Shown here one piece after another: positions 1 to 11,212 of a stretch of DNA of 64,000 nucleotides. The notes under the pieces are model-generated. The model saw nothing but the letters and a program-made list of their open reading frames with translations. It did no database searches and was not told where the DNA came from. Within the stretch, counting starts at the first letter, position 1, and each line of letters starts with the position of its first letter. A program made the translations under genes and the position numbers. The stretch is from Paraphysoderma sedebokerense (Eukaryota > Blastocladiomycota > Physodermatomycetes > Physodermatales > Physodermataceae). The stretch is from positions 310,001 to 374,000 of the forward strand of contig JAHLJZ010000011.1 of assembly GCA_025602915.1 (NCBI GenBank). Direction: 5' to 3'.

Positions 1-585
1 ACAATGGACAATTCTGTTCTGACAGAAGTTCAAAATAGTATGGTAAATATGGGTCCGTTGGACTCCAATGACGCGAAGAATACGACAAATGCAAATAAGC
101 AGCAAGACCGACAACCAAATATCGAACCGAACGAAGCTACCAAACCCAAGAAAGTATCAAAATTCAAAGCAGCCCGGTTACAACAGCAACAACAGAACCC
201 TTCTTCAAGTTCCTCTGCCTTACCATCCTCCACACCCCTTTCATCATCTTCTCAACCCAACTCAACTGGTAGCAGCCTCAGAGGCAACCCAATTCCAATA
301 CCTTCCGTCCCTTCGGTTATCGCGAAACCTGCGACACAACCTATCTCATCTCTCCAAGGTCATCCCTTGGGGCAGCAACGAGATGTTGTTTCTGGTCAAA
401 TTCATAGTAATAGTGGTAGTGGTAGCAGAAGCAGTAGTAGTAGTAGTAGTAGTAGTAGCAGCAGCATTAACGTTCCAGGTGGCGATAGCTCTAGCGGTAA
501 TGTGGAGAGTAAAGGGAAGAAAGTGTCGAAATTTAAGATGGCCAGATTAGCTGCTAAAGGATCAGGAGGGAGTGATTGTTTTTAA
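1..585 (+). CDS. URI/Bud27-like prefoldin protein, C-terminal fragment
   Basis: The reading frame is already open at base 1, so this is the 3' end of a gene that begins before the window. Two copies of a short basic motif are visible, KKVSKFKAARL near residue 50 and KKVSKFKMARLAAKG at the very C-terminus. They resemble the C-terminal region (DUF3835) of URI1 and yeast Bud27, unconventional prefoldins that bind Rpb5 and help assemble RNA polymerases in the cytoplasm. Between the motifs lies a Gln/Ser/Pro-rich low-complexity linker with a pure serine run coded by an AGT/AGC trinucleotide tract. The prefoldin helices themselves are not in the window, so the family call rests only on the tail motif. 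An unrelated Ser-rich protein with the same short motif is possible. Confidence 0.6.
   Translation, partial: TMDNSVLTEVQNSMVNMGPLDSNDAKNTTNANKQQDRQPNIEPNEATKPKKVSKFKAARLQQQQQNPSSSSSALPSSTPLSSSSQPNSTGSSLRGNPIPIPSVPSVIAKPATQPISSLQGHPLGQQRDVVSGQIHSNSGSGSRSSSSSSSSSSSSINVPGGDSSSGNVESKGKKVSKFKMARLAAKGSGGSDCF
420..470 (+). repeat. AGT/AGC trinucleotide microsatellite (poly-Ser)
   Basis: Uninterrupted AGT units followed by AGC units encode a serine tract inside the URI-like tail. The mixture of AGT and AGC shows it is a coding microsatellite likely to vary in length between strains. Confidence 0.85.
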
Positions 586-946
586 TTAAAGACAAAAGGA
601 ATCAGAAATCCAGAGCTTTCGGAATAATTGATAATTGTGCTAGAACTTTCGATCGTATAAATTATTGCGCTTTCGCAAACTTAATAAACGTATTTACACA
701 TTGAAAACATACGTATACACCGCAGGAAGATCACAAAATGTAGTAGAAGCAAAAAGCAACACAAAGATATCAACACTACAAATACACAAACTCTTTACCG
801 CATTTATTAATATCATCATCGTAATCTACTATTTTCCAGCATTACCACACCTAATTCTCCACTCTCGTTCCTCCAAAACTTGAATCACTTCGATTCTACA
901 CTTCCTTTACATGCCGAGTTTGGATGAGAAATCAGATGTGAGGTGA
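586..946. other. Convergent 3' intergenic region
   Basis: This 361-base stretch separates the stop codons of two convergent genes. It is AT-rich with AATAAA-like stretches (for example near 683). No gene was recognised in it. Confidence 0.6.
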
Positions 947-3846
947 CTACTTTGAAAACGTTCGTTGTCTTTCTAATGTCGTATGTTTACTACTCCCACT
1001 GGTATTCAAACTAGCGCTATTATTCAAACTGCTATTCAAGCTCGAAGAGGAACTGACATTTTGATAATTTTTATAGATACTATTCTGCTGTTGTTCACGG
1101 TAGACTAGATCTTTTATATATCGCTGATGATAATCTTTTAGACCGTGTTTCATGCCGCAATTGGAAGGCGCGTTGGCTGCGCAACGTCGATGGACTTGAG
1201 CGGGACAATCCTGTTGTGTGGAAATAAAGATATGGGGTTTGTTAATTAGAGGGTGAGAAACAAGAGAGGTGGACACAGGGTACAAGGTGAAACGAAAAGA
1301 TAAACGTACATCGCAAACCAGATGTTTTTGATACTTTATCCTCCTATGACACACTGCACATTTCACTAAAGAGGGTAACAAAGACTGATGATTCACCAAC
1401 GTAAATCGATGCGGTATCGGTAACACATCGTAATGATGGCTACCTTTACCATCGTCATCCCATGTCGGTAACTCTGTAGTTGATACTTCAGAGACAGCGG
1501 TTAAGGGCGTCACTGGTTCGCCCGAGCTGGCAGAGATTGCGGAATTGGCAGAATGAGCTGAATGTGAGGAATGTGATTCTGAAGTGGGAGATCGACCTGA
1601 AAAACTTGCGGATGGACTGGTAGACTTTGTAATTTGGATGGTTAAAGCGGTGGTATCAATTGTTTGCTGTGATATGTCGCAGAGACTATCTCCTGATGAC
1701 AAATCTTCTGAATTTGCTCGTAATAGTCCATTAGCTTGTCGAGAGTCTACAGCATAATAATTTGTGAGATAAAAATCCGCCTGCGTTAGCATTCATTCAA
1801 ATTTTCAAATTTTAACTTGAAACCGGAAAACATCAATGTACCTAATAACCCGATATTCTCAACTTTACTCGTACTTCCTTTCCCTTCTACTTCTTTCTTG
1901 ATAATCTCCATTTCGACTTCCTTCAGTACATTCAAAATATCTTTCCACCCAGGCCGCATTTTAGGATCATCCTCACAACACTTCAACGCTAAATTAATCA
2001 ACTCGGGAGGCGTATCTTTTGGTGCTAAATTTTTCAATTCTAAAGAGTCAATACCGAATCCGGGAACAACACGTTTTATCGTCGTGATGCCGTTCGCGAG
2101 TCGTCGTGTTATCAGTTCGCAGAGGATAATGCCGTATGAAAATATATCGATGCGATGGTCAAAGGGAATACAGAGGATAATTTCGGGAGCCATGTACGCG
2201 TCCTTTTAAAGTTTTCGTCAGATGAAATGATGGTGAAAAGCGTTAACAGAAAAGTTTGAAAAAGTGGAAGGATATGAGTACTTACCGTTCCGCAAAAACT
2301 TAACCGTTTTTTCTCCTCTTCGTTGAATGGTATTAGCCGTGACAGTCCAAAATCACAGACTTTAATTCGCTTGTTTTCCTATTGGCAAGTTGATTTCACT
2401 CATTCAATAAGAATAATTTGAGGTCTTCGCAGTTTCTGGTACATACCGTTATCAATAAATTTTCTCCTAGAAAGCCAAATAAATATTGTCAGCGCACAAT
2501 CTAATCCATTCTTTCACGAAAACCACACAAACCTTTTAAATCCCTATGAATAATCCCTCTACTATTCAGGTACGCCAACGCTCTGGCAATATCAATCGCA
2601 AAACTCAATTTCAACCTCCAACTCAACTCTTTAGTATGATCTTCAATCCACTGTTTCAAATTTCCCATCGGAACGTATTCAGTAACGATATAATATTTCT
2701 GATCAGACGTCGAAGGTGAACCGGAAGTGGTGATACCCATGAATTGAATACAATTCGGGTGTCGCGCTTCGCTGGTAGTAGAGGACCCGGAAGATACGGT
2801 ATCGCCGTCGTCGATAGTGTAACGTGGGAGTAATTATATAAATAATTTAGAAAACGAATTCCGAGGATGGTCAGTACGATAACACCATAACTCCCCCGCT
2901 ACCCTCGTCGTCACTTTTCGTGGCAATCCAGTCCAATTTCTCCATACGAAAAGATAATGAACCCTAAATAAATAGCTAAAATACAAACCGCAACATTCCG
3001 ACTTCTCTTTCATAATACTTTTGAAAATTCACATCCTGGACTTGAAATACTTCTTTTATCGCCACTTCGGTACCCTATGCGTTTCGACCATTTCATCCAT
3101 ATCGACATGTCAAGTTCCATTTCCAATACCAATTAATTTCAATAAGACGAAAACACAAATTAACGACCCCATTAATTCAGTATAAATATGTAGTTTCGTT
3201 ATGGTAACGGGTGTTTTGCGTAAATTCAAGAAACGATTGTAGAACAGAAAAAAAGGAGAGAAAGAGTAGTTAGCCATTATGAACCGTTTCACGACTAAAA
3301 AGAATTGACTAATTCACATATTGAATTCAGAATTTAAAAACGAAACTAATTTTCTAAACTTCCAAATGTAATTTCATACTCCAATTCAAAATTTCCGAAT
3401 TCTCCAGTCAACATCACTCGGAATGACCCTTACGATACAATCTTAATTCCCTTTCCCTTATCATTCTTATCCTCCAATTCAACTGTTCCTTTCCCTCCAG
3501 CATGACTCTTTTCTCCTTTCTTTCCTCACGCAATTTCTAGTGTACTTCTTTCTATTGTCCCACCTTCTTCGCGACGCTACCGTCCATCAAACGCAAGCCG
3601 TGTAACTCGCACCCAAAAAATACCAACCAAAAGCCAAAGCAGGAGGGAAGGAAACCAAATTTCTTCTCAGCAGAGAAAAAGCAAAAAAAGAATACGAACC
3701 CAGTAATCCGCTAAATACACAATCCCAAAAACACCTCTCCCTAGTTCTTTTATTATCGAGAAATCCTGAAAATTGAGTTGACTCGGTTGTCCGCTCGTAC
3801 TACCTCCGCCGACGGGCGAAACAGGAGATGTGGGTTGAGATTGCAT
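947..3846 (-). CDS. TKL (LIM-kinase-like) protein kinase with C-terminal C1 domain
   Basis: A spliced gene. Exon 1 from ATG 3846 ends in the glycine loop ELGRGVFGIVYLADYW. After a long intron (about 3077-3701) come the VAIK lysine (TEVAIKEV), EARHPNCIQFMGI and the hinge YIVTEYVPMGNL. HRDLKGEN, DFGLSR and GTDAYMAPEI follow, then FDHRIDIFSYGIILCEL. All catalytic residues are present. The aromatic-poor APE region and the FSYGIILCEL stretch resemble the LISK/TKL group. After the kinase a second module carries H-x-C-x2-C ... C-x2-C ... H-x2-C-x-C spacing (KCAVCHRR, CDDCPAQVHRRC, once an intron near 1221-1310 is removed), which is a C1 zinc finger that usually binds lipid or diacylglycerol. The tail is Ser/Asn-rich. 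The splice junction between kinase and C1 parts (about 1788-1880) is uncertain. TKL kinases are rare in Dikarya and common in earlier fungi. Confidence 0.85.
2447..2466 (-). other. 20-nt microexon of the kinase (GENLLIT)
   Basis: Between the exon ending HRDLK and the one beginning ENKRIKVCDFG there is a 20-base segment flanked by AG and GT on the minus strand. It restores HRDLKGENLLIT in frame, including the metal-binding asparagine of the kinase, so it is required for activity. Confidence 0.75.
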
Positions 3847-4329
3847 GGACCGGAATGAAAAGGAAATTAGATGAGATAGTGTAATACGAATTAGAATGAA
3901 TATAGGATATATGAATGGGTGGAATGGGACGGAGAGAGAGTCAAAGTATACTGAATTTATTGGATGTTGGTGACAACGCGAGGACGCGAGATTGGAGAGG
4001 AACACGAGCAATGCTTGTCTTCCAGGAGACACAAATCATTAATTTTTATTTGCGTTTCTTTTCTGATATAAACTATATGAAGGAAATCTGGTCTTACTGC
4101 ATGGCAACCGTTGAAATGATTTGGTTTCTATTCTTGTGATCCAAATATATGTACAAACTATTTGTGATTCAGGGGGGAAACAAAACAATATCAGACAACA
4201 GACAAGGTTTCCCATCAAGTTTGTCAATAGATATTACATCACACATCAGATTTGGAGTTCCAAGTGACCACAAAAACTGTTTCAAACACAACAACAGCGA
4301 CAGGAGCAAAGAAGGCACATAGATTTGTA

Positions 4330-6516
4330 CTAGTCATCTTCAGGGTCTTCACCAACCAACCGAGCGTACTGTTCTTCCTCTTGCAAGGCTCCTTTGTAGT
4401 CTACCCACCAGTAAATTGCACTCAATCCCGTAGCAACACCCATGGCGGTGCTCATCAATTTGAACAATTGACCCCAACCAAACTGTTCAACTACATTTCC
4501 AACAAACTTTCCAGCCGCAATCGCACCAATGTAGCCAGAACAATGCACGGCGCCAACAACAGCACCTTGTTTGACACCAGGTGTTGAACTGGCGAGTTCC
4601 ATAATAAAGATACCATCAGCGAATGAAGCCGGTGCAGTTGAAAAGAGTGCGGAAAGACTGACGAGAACGATAATTGGGAACAATGAGTGATTAGGAGGGT
4701 CTGGCGATGCGACGCCTTTTGCAGTGATTGATGATTCTGGGGACACGAGATGCTCAGTCGGCAATTGGGGTGATGTGGGGATGATCAAGTCTTTATGGGT
4801 GTATGATGCAAATACGATAAACGTGAGGAACGTTAGGGCGACAGTCACGAAAAAGATGGCTCCTCGATATCGGCGTCCAAAATAATCAATCATGAAGCCT
4901 CCTACGATAAGTGAAACAGAGGAAAGTAGTGGAAATGCTAAAGAGATGATTGAAGCTGCACTCTCCGAAACGTGAAAGGTTTCAAATATAAATACAACAA
5001 TCCATGAATTGAAAATCTCGCGGCACCTACAACAATTAGCAACAACATGAGGAGACTTTCAAGCACCATTCAAAGTCGAAGAAGCTTGTCTCTTACCACG
5101 TAAATATCGGCGCCAATAACATTAATAGATAAAACTTGGGAAGTTTGGCCAACGGCGCATACAGATTTTTTATAAAAATAAGAGGGTTGGATTTCACGGG
5201 CTTAGCATTCCTCAATGCCGAGGCACCGTTCGATCTTGACCGTGTTCGGCTTGAAGCATCTGCCTCCATCTCCGAAATATTAGTCAAACTGATGGAATGA
5301 GTGCGATTCGGGTCCGGTAATTCAAGTGATGTGGGTGCGTCATACAAGTAAATGAGCGATGGCACAAGCAATATGAATCCGCACATGGCCGATAGATAAA
5401 AAATCTGTTGCCAAGTCACATTTGGGTACGACAAGACTTTTCCTAATAAAAATCTGATCCCAGCATCACCGAGGGAATAGGAGAGAGCGGTGAGACCCAT
5501 TGTTTTGCCATGGGATTCGGGAGGAAACCATGCGGGTATGATGGTGGTAATAGCAGGCCATCCGGCGCTCTAGCATACGGAGAAAAAGCCGATTAGCGCG
5601 CGAGTTGGTGTAGAACTGGCACAGAGGGTCAAGAGCTGAAGTACCTGGAAAATCCTATTTGAACTCCATATAAAAGTAAATACTCCCACGGAGGCATGCT
5701 CGTTGGGGATACTACCGAATGCAATAGTGCATAGGATACTTCCCAAAAGACAATAGCACAACATCCGCCTTCCACCAAGCACATCTATCAACGCCCCGTT
5801 GACGAGTTTCCCAACGGCATAGAAGGCGTATCCACTGCCCAATTGCAACTGTTAGTGTGAACTCGCTTCAACATTTAACATAGAGCAAGTGATGGTATCC
5901 CAATGGATAGTACTTACAAAGATATCACGCTCCCAAATTCAGACTTTTCGATTTTTGTTTTGTAGAGGATGGTTGGTAAGGCGATAGATAAATTGGTTCG
6001 ACTGAGGAGGGTACAAGGAAAAGGATAAAGGGCGAATGGGTTGGTGGAAGCTCGGTGATGATACACTCTTATTCACTAGAGTCAGAATACAAAGAAACTT
6101 ACCCTGCAAGATTATATTCATTTTAGCATATCATTGACGCACGGAGGGGTCACTGGATCATTGCAAAAGGTTATACATACACTATTGAATACCACATGTC
6201 ATTGCATCGTTAAAAGATTATGCGGAGAAGGGGAGCACAGCCATTTTTCAGGAAAACAAGGAAGGGAAAAAGGTTACGACATTAGGATGCGGGATGAGGT
6301 GCATGGAGGGAAAAAAGCACGACATACGAAATAGTAACCTGACAGGCGTAGAAACGATGGGTTAGTATCCATTTCAAAGAGATAGGAATAACGGGTTACA
6401 GATAGCATACCGGTATATACGGCAATCAGACAGAGGAGGGTGATCTTTTGCCATTTCAGCAGGAGCGGGGAAGCGTTTGAGGGAGACTGTAATCTCCTTC
6501 GATTTGAGTTTGACAT
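4330..6516 (-). CDS. Major facilitator superfamily transporter (organophosphate/SLC37-like)
   Basis: The pieces give about twelve membrane segments over several exons. The N-terminal exon starts MSNSNRRRLQSPS (a further in-frame ATG lies at 6540) and enters a first hydrophobic segment. Then come FGYAFYAVGKLVNGALIDVLGGRRM, typical of the TM2-loop-TM3 signature of MFS carriers, and SAGWPA...WFPPESHGKTMGL, typical of the TM4-TM5 region in the organophosphate:phosphate antiporter and SLC37 group. A hydrophilic central loop with SR-rich residues separates the halves. The C-terminal exon (4893-4330) contains three or four more segments and ends in an acidic tail. The substrate is unknown. The exon linking the first and second parts (about 5950-6340) could not be joined confidently. 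The gene shares a promoter with the copper-fist regulator, which may hint at metal- or nutrient-responsive expression, but that is an inference. Confidence 0.75.
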
Positions 6517-6996
6517 TCTATTATCACAGACCCATCGCACAGAGCGAGCAAAGGGGGGGAATCGGGGGGTATTCGTCGAACAAGGGAGTGCTGTGAGGAG
6601 CGGGAATGGGTGTATCTATCTGTGTGCGGAGATAGAATGGATGTCGGTCATGGAAGAGGGAACGAGCGAGGGAATGGAAGAGAGGGAATTCGCGCTGAGG
6701 CTGGCGCGCACGTGATTTGCACTGCACCACACGTGACTTATACCAATACTCACGTGACTGCACGTGACTGCAGCAAATAGTGCAAAAATGGCGCATTCAG
6801 AGAAAGAGGAAATTTCCTCTTTCTTCAATCTCCACTCAACACATCCGCAAATTACACACATTCTCTGCTGCATCCATTGTCCCTCGTCTGATGAGATAGA
6901 CCCTCTCAGCTGCCCTCCACGCACTCTACGCACTCCCGTGTCCTCCCTCTGTAAATACCTAACTGACTCTCTGTCGCCGCTATCCGTAATCTTGCC
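6517..6996. promoter_or_regulatory. Bidirectional promoter, MFS transporter / copper-fist regulator
   Basis: The region between two divergent start codons. It holds four CACGTG sites within 58 bases (see the separate entry). The part near 6820-6990 is pyrimidine-rich, as often seen before fungal start codons. Confidence 0.65.
6709..6766. promoter_or_regulatory. Cluster of four CACGTG E-boxes
   Basis: CACGTG occurs at 6709-6714, 6730-6735, 6751-6756 and 6761-6766. Three of the four read CACGTGACT. The CACGTGAC context equals the reverse complement of the GTCACGTG element bound by Cbf1-type bHLH proteins in yeasts; Pho4, SREBP and Myc/USF-type factors also bind CACGTG. The spacings are 15, 15 and 4 bases between sites, and the first three sites are spaced exactly 21 bases start to start, about two helical turns. 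Confidence 0.7.
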
Positions 6997-8728
6997 ATGC
7001 TCACCTTTGACGACCTCCGTTTTGCCTGTCTGACCTGCATTAAAGGTGATTCCCCGTCTGTTCTTTTGTATGACGCATTTGGCTCTCAATGTGCACTAAG
7101 CTCATTCCTCTCTTTTTTCCCCTCTCCTTGAAATAACTCAACCTTTCCCGCCCGCCCTTCAACGACCGACACTACCCAACTCTTGACCCTTGACACCTTA
7201 TATTCCTCAGGCCACAGATCTACAACTTGCTCTCATTCAGACAGAACATTGTACGAAGTCAGAAAGAAAGGCCGTCCGAGATCCGGAAAAGTGATTTCCA
7301 ACAACGACGAAGATAAAGTACAAGGTAAATGACTGGTGCTTAGCGCCCTCATTATGACCATTGACCCCTAGTTTGGATGCAAAGCCACAGGCTAACCAGA
7401 CCTAATCTTTAGTTAAACTATCTGAGCAAATCATCTACCTCAATCCCGAAACAGACGTTGAACAATTTAAACAAAAATATGCCGATGGAACTCGTATTAC
7501 CTATATAGTCAAAGAAGACAAGCCAAAGAAATCGAAATCGCAGGAGAAAAAGACCGAAGAAACATCAGTGAAGCCCAACGCTAAAAAGAAGTCTTGTTGT
7601 TCGCTTTTAGAGTCAAGCAATTCTTCCCCCAAAGACATTATTAGTGGTAGTTATTTCTTCCTTTCTTCGCTCTCATCTAAAAAAGTGTTGATAGATTGAT
7701 TAATGTCCCTTCTCCTTCGTTTTTTTAAACGAAACTTAGTTCAAAATCTCTTGAATCCTTGCAATTGTGGAAAGAACGGAAAAGCCGGCTCCTGCTGTAA
7801 ATCCGAGGAAGATGAACACACTTCGTCCACATTCTGCGCTAGTAGCGAATGCCAATGCCTTCATTCACCCGCCGCAATGACTGCCATTCAATCTCTTCTT
7901 GAATCAATACCTGCCACCTCACAAATGCCTATGCCTTCCCAAAACTCAATGCCGCCCCCCTTGGGACCGTCGCCTCTCCTGGATATGGCTACCTTAGCCA
8001 GCGCTATCTCGGTCCCTCCCGTACCCCTTCCGTCGACATCACTAAATTATATACCGCCGTCAATTACTACTCCAATAGTTATAGATCAATCAAGCAATTA
8101 CCATAATCGACCAGTGTTAAATTCACTTAATTTTATGTCAACACCGCTGCTTGACGGCCTTCCCAACCAATCTCAATTGTCTATATCTAATATCCCTAAT
8201 ATCATCCAAGAATCCAATGTCTCAACTCTTTCGAGTAATGTCACAGAATTTTCTTTACCCCCGCTACCAACGCTATTGCCGGACATAGCAGCAACAGGGC
8301 ACACCGCTAATTTTTCTGCAAAAGATTCAATTCCTCCTCCTCTTTCTCTTGAATGCCCTTCTACATCCTCTTCGGCACCTAAAAAGTCTTCCTGTGGGTC
8401 CGCATCGGGCTCAGGTTCCTGCTGTGGAGGACTCTGTACATGTTGCGGTAGCTGCTGTGACGCACCAAAAGCAAAATCAGTTTCATCTTCTTCATCCCCG
8501 CAGTCATCCTCACTGTCATCTCGCAAACGTGCCATTTCTTCAACTGATCCGCTAGTATCCCCCGATGAAAATGATCAGAGAAGATCAATAGAGGTCAAAC
8601 ATAAGGCCAGAGTGACCGATACTCAGAATCCGGTTTGTGGCTGTGGCTGTGCTAAACCATTAACGGATTGTAAGGATTGCTACGTCGATTTGTGTGAAGA
8701 ATTGTTACGACAGACTTTGGTTGCTTGA
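6997..8728 (+). CDS. Copper-fist transcription factor
   Basis: Four exons: 6997-7045, 7211-7324, 7413-7646 and 7740-8728. The first two exons join to give FACLTCIKGHRSTTCSH followed by KKGRPRS. This is the copper-fist DNA-binding module (C-x2-C-x8-C-x-H plus the minor-groove GRP motif) of yeast Ace1, Mac1 and Cuf1, which regulates copper or iron genes. A Lys-rich stretch follows. Three cysteine clusters come next: CNCGKNGKAGSCC around residue 135, a denser CCGGLCTCCGSCC around residue 370, and CGCGCAKPLTDCKDC at the C-terminus. Ser/Pro-rich linkers separate them. In Mac1-type proteins such Cys-rich repeats bind Cu(I) and turn the activator off. Whether this protein activates or represses, and which metal it senses, cannot be told from sequence. 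Confidence 0.92.
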
Positions 8729-9216
8729 GAATGGCAATTACTTTCAGTTTTGTTTTAATCGTGATGTGCAATGGATCGTGGACAGCAATGATTGAGCGAA
8801 TATCTGTTGGATGTAGAGATAAGTGGATGTAGAGATAAATAAGGAACAGTGAATCGGATACCGTGGTGTAATAGTTGCCTGGTATCACTAGTTGCATTAT
8901 TGTAATGTGTATATTGAAATCATGAATTATGTACAACTGAATCTGAAATATATATCGAGACGAGTTACTCATCCTTAACGAAACTAGCACAAAAGCTTAA
9001 CCCGATGTAACTTCACCATTCATCACTTCGGACTCTTTGAATGAAGGCAGCAGATCAGGCCTTATTAAGAGAAAATCACGGTAGGAAGTTAATGGTGCCT
9101 AATAATGACTCTGTTGCTCATTCCTGAAATTTATTTAGTAACGTGTTACAGAATATATAAACGATATCGCAAAAGTGATTTTCTATCCTCAATTCCTAGA
9201 CTCAATACAGTAGGTT
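8729..9216. other. Convergent 3' intergenic region
   Basis: No gene was recognised between these two convergent stop codons. A near-perfect short direct repeat (GTAGAGATAA with GTGGATGTAGAGATAA) occurs at about 8812-8838. The rest is AT-rich. Confidence 0.5.
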
Positions 9217-10525
9217 TTACGCAACCAACAAGACTACTAAAATCGCACTCACCAACCAAACTAAATTCATACCACCCACTCGAACCCCAGTCGCAGACGA
9301 AGAAAGACTACCGATCACCTCCGACTCACTCAACTCGACGGAAGCACCCCAAGTAACTTTTTCCCAGTTACCTGAATTGACGTAAAGATTCAAAAACTTG
9401 ATTTCTTCACCTTGAATTTTATCCGTGTCTTCTGTGACGTTCTTTAATGTTGATTCTACAAGATTAAAATCTTTATCTGATGCTTTTGCATAGTTTAGTG
9501 CAGAGTATAAAAACCAGTTGGTTGGAATAGAAAGTCCGACAGTGTAATAGTCTGCTTTGTCGCTCCAGTTAAAGGATCCTCTACCATTTAGAATAGAAAT
9601 AGAGTTTAGACCAGGCCACTGAGATTCCTGTATTTCATGATAAAAAGAATTGAGTCAATGTTTTTCTCTTTGAAATTCAAAAACAGAAAATGAAATGTAT
9701 AATGAAATGTAATGACAAACCAATAGAGAATTAGGATTTGGTTTCGAAAAAGTACCAGTGACGATATGAACGTTTGAACTGGTATTAAACTGGTACGGCC
9801 AATTCGTTAAATTCATTTCAACTTTAACCAATCCCGGTCTCAATTCCACCCCCTCCGAAACATTCACCCACATATCCGACACCATCGCGTCAATCGTGAA
9901 CTCAAAAGATTTATTCATTGATTCTATCATTCTCGAATACTTTGTTTCGAATTTAAACACCGTAGCGTTCACGTTTGCGTTCACCGGAATGGACATGTTG
10001 GATACTTGAATCGAACTCCATCGAGATGTTTCGGATGGTCCGAAAAGAGTCATGGTGTTGGGACTGTTAGAGAGGGATAAACCATTTTGATCGTTTGTTT
10101 CAATGAGTTTTAAAATTCCGACTCGAAATGCGAAATATTGAGTGTCGTTATTTCGGGATAAAAATTTAACACCCAACTGTGGAATCCCATTCAAACTAAT
10201 TAATTAAATAAATTTGTTATTCGGTGTATCAAATTTTTCAATCGTTAATTTCCATTAATTAAATAAAACCAAGTAAAACCCAAGAAATTAAATGATAAGT
10301 TAAATCAAACTAACGATACCTCATATACAATTCACTACGAAACGGGATACTCTCATTCTCAAATTTTAAATTCACAGCTACTCTACTCCCGTTTGCCACA
10401 CCAACAGTCACGTTTCGTTTCTGAGTATCTAAAAAACTGGGAGTATACTTGAATTTTGTGTCTTGTGGTGTAACGAATCCAATCATCGAACTCAAAATGG
10501 TGAGAATCACGATAATCGGTGTCAT
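9217..10525 (-). CDS. Secreted GPI-anchored glycoprotein, unknown family
   Basis: Three exons. The N-terminus, MTPIIVILTILSSMIGFVTP, is a clear signal peptide. The mature part has many N-glycosylation sequons (NVT, NGS, NES, NDT, NMS, NVT, NWS) and predicted beta-rich sequence without cysteines. It contains repeated patterns such as LFGPSETSRWSSIQVSNMSI and VEMNLTNWPYQFNTSS. The C-terminus runs from a Ser/Ala/Gly-rich stretch (SLSSSATGVRVGG) into NLVWLVSAILVVLLVA and stops, which is the layout of a GPI-attachment signal. Introns lie at about 10194-10316 and 9628-9720. I do not recognise the ectodomain. Its likely location is the cell wall or outer plasma membrane. Confidence 0.75.
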
Positions 10526-11212
10526 GGTGGAACTTTATATGGTTATGCTGACTCAATATCAGGTACGTTCTCGAAAAATTTTCTAAAAAGCAGGTGTTAA
10601 ATTCGGATGAAAATTACAGAAAACCGTGGGTGTATGTCTTATATATTTTTTTATTTCATGACCGGAATGAAATCGGAAAATCTGATATATGGCGTGCACA
10701 GTTATGACAGGATCGTCTGGAACAGTGTGAAGAACGCTAGAAAGTTTGCAAGAAGGTATCCACAATAATGAGGACCTTTATCCTCACGTAAAATGAGGAG
10801 GTCTAGACTGAACAAATATTGAAATCGTACGATTTTGTTTGTTAACAACGATTTTTTTGACGATGGATTCAGTCGATGGTGGTGGTCATCAAATCTTTGC
10901 ACTCTTAATGGCCCGGTTGGAATATTTTTAATAAAAATGTGGCAAATTTGGTCGGGGTAATACGTGATTTTAAAATCACGAAATTTTGAAAACACTATTT
11001 TACGGATGATTTTTGTTCTGACAGCGATAATACAATTTGACCATAAATGTGACTTTTCGTTGATTGGAGCGTGAAACTTGAACGCTTCAAAAAAAAAACC
11101 GAGTAAAGACAGGTATTCCGAAAAAAAATACCGATGATTATTGATGAATCATGTATTATTATTGTTATTATTATTATACGATCCATATGAAACTGAATCA
11201 AACAGCTATAAA
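10526..11212. other. Intergenic region with ATT-rich tract
   Basis: This contains the promoter side of the GPI protein and the 3' side of the LENG1-like gene. It is strongly AT-rich, with a homopolymer of A at about 11090-11098 and an ATT microsatellite at 11153-11177. No gene was recognised. Confidence 0.5.
11153..11177 (+). repeat. Imperfect ATT microsatellite
   Basis: A run of ATT units interrupted once by GTT, lying downstream of the LENG1-like gene in non-coding DNA. Confidence 0.7.

Noticed and set aside
6134-6715. Short plus-strand frames across the transporter's 5' exon
   Set aside because: They run antisense to the transporter's exon and promoter and have no family features.
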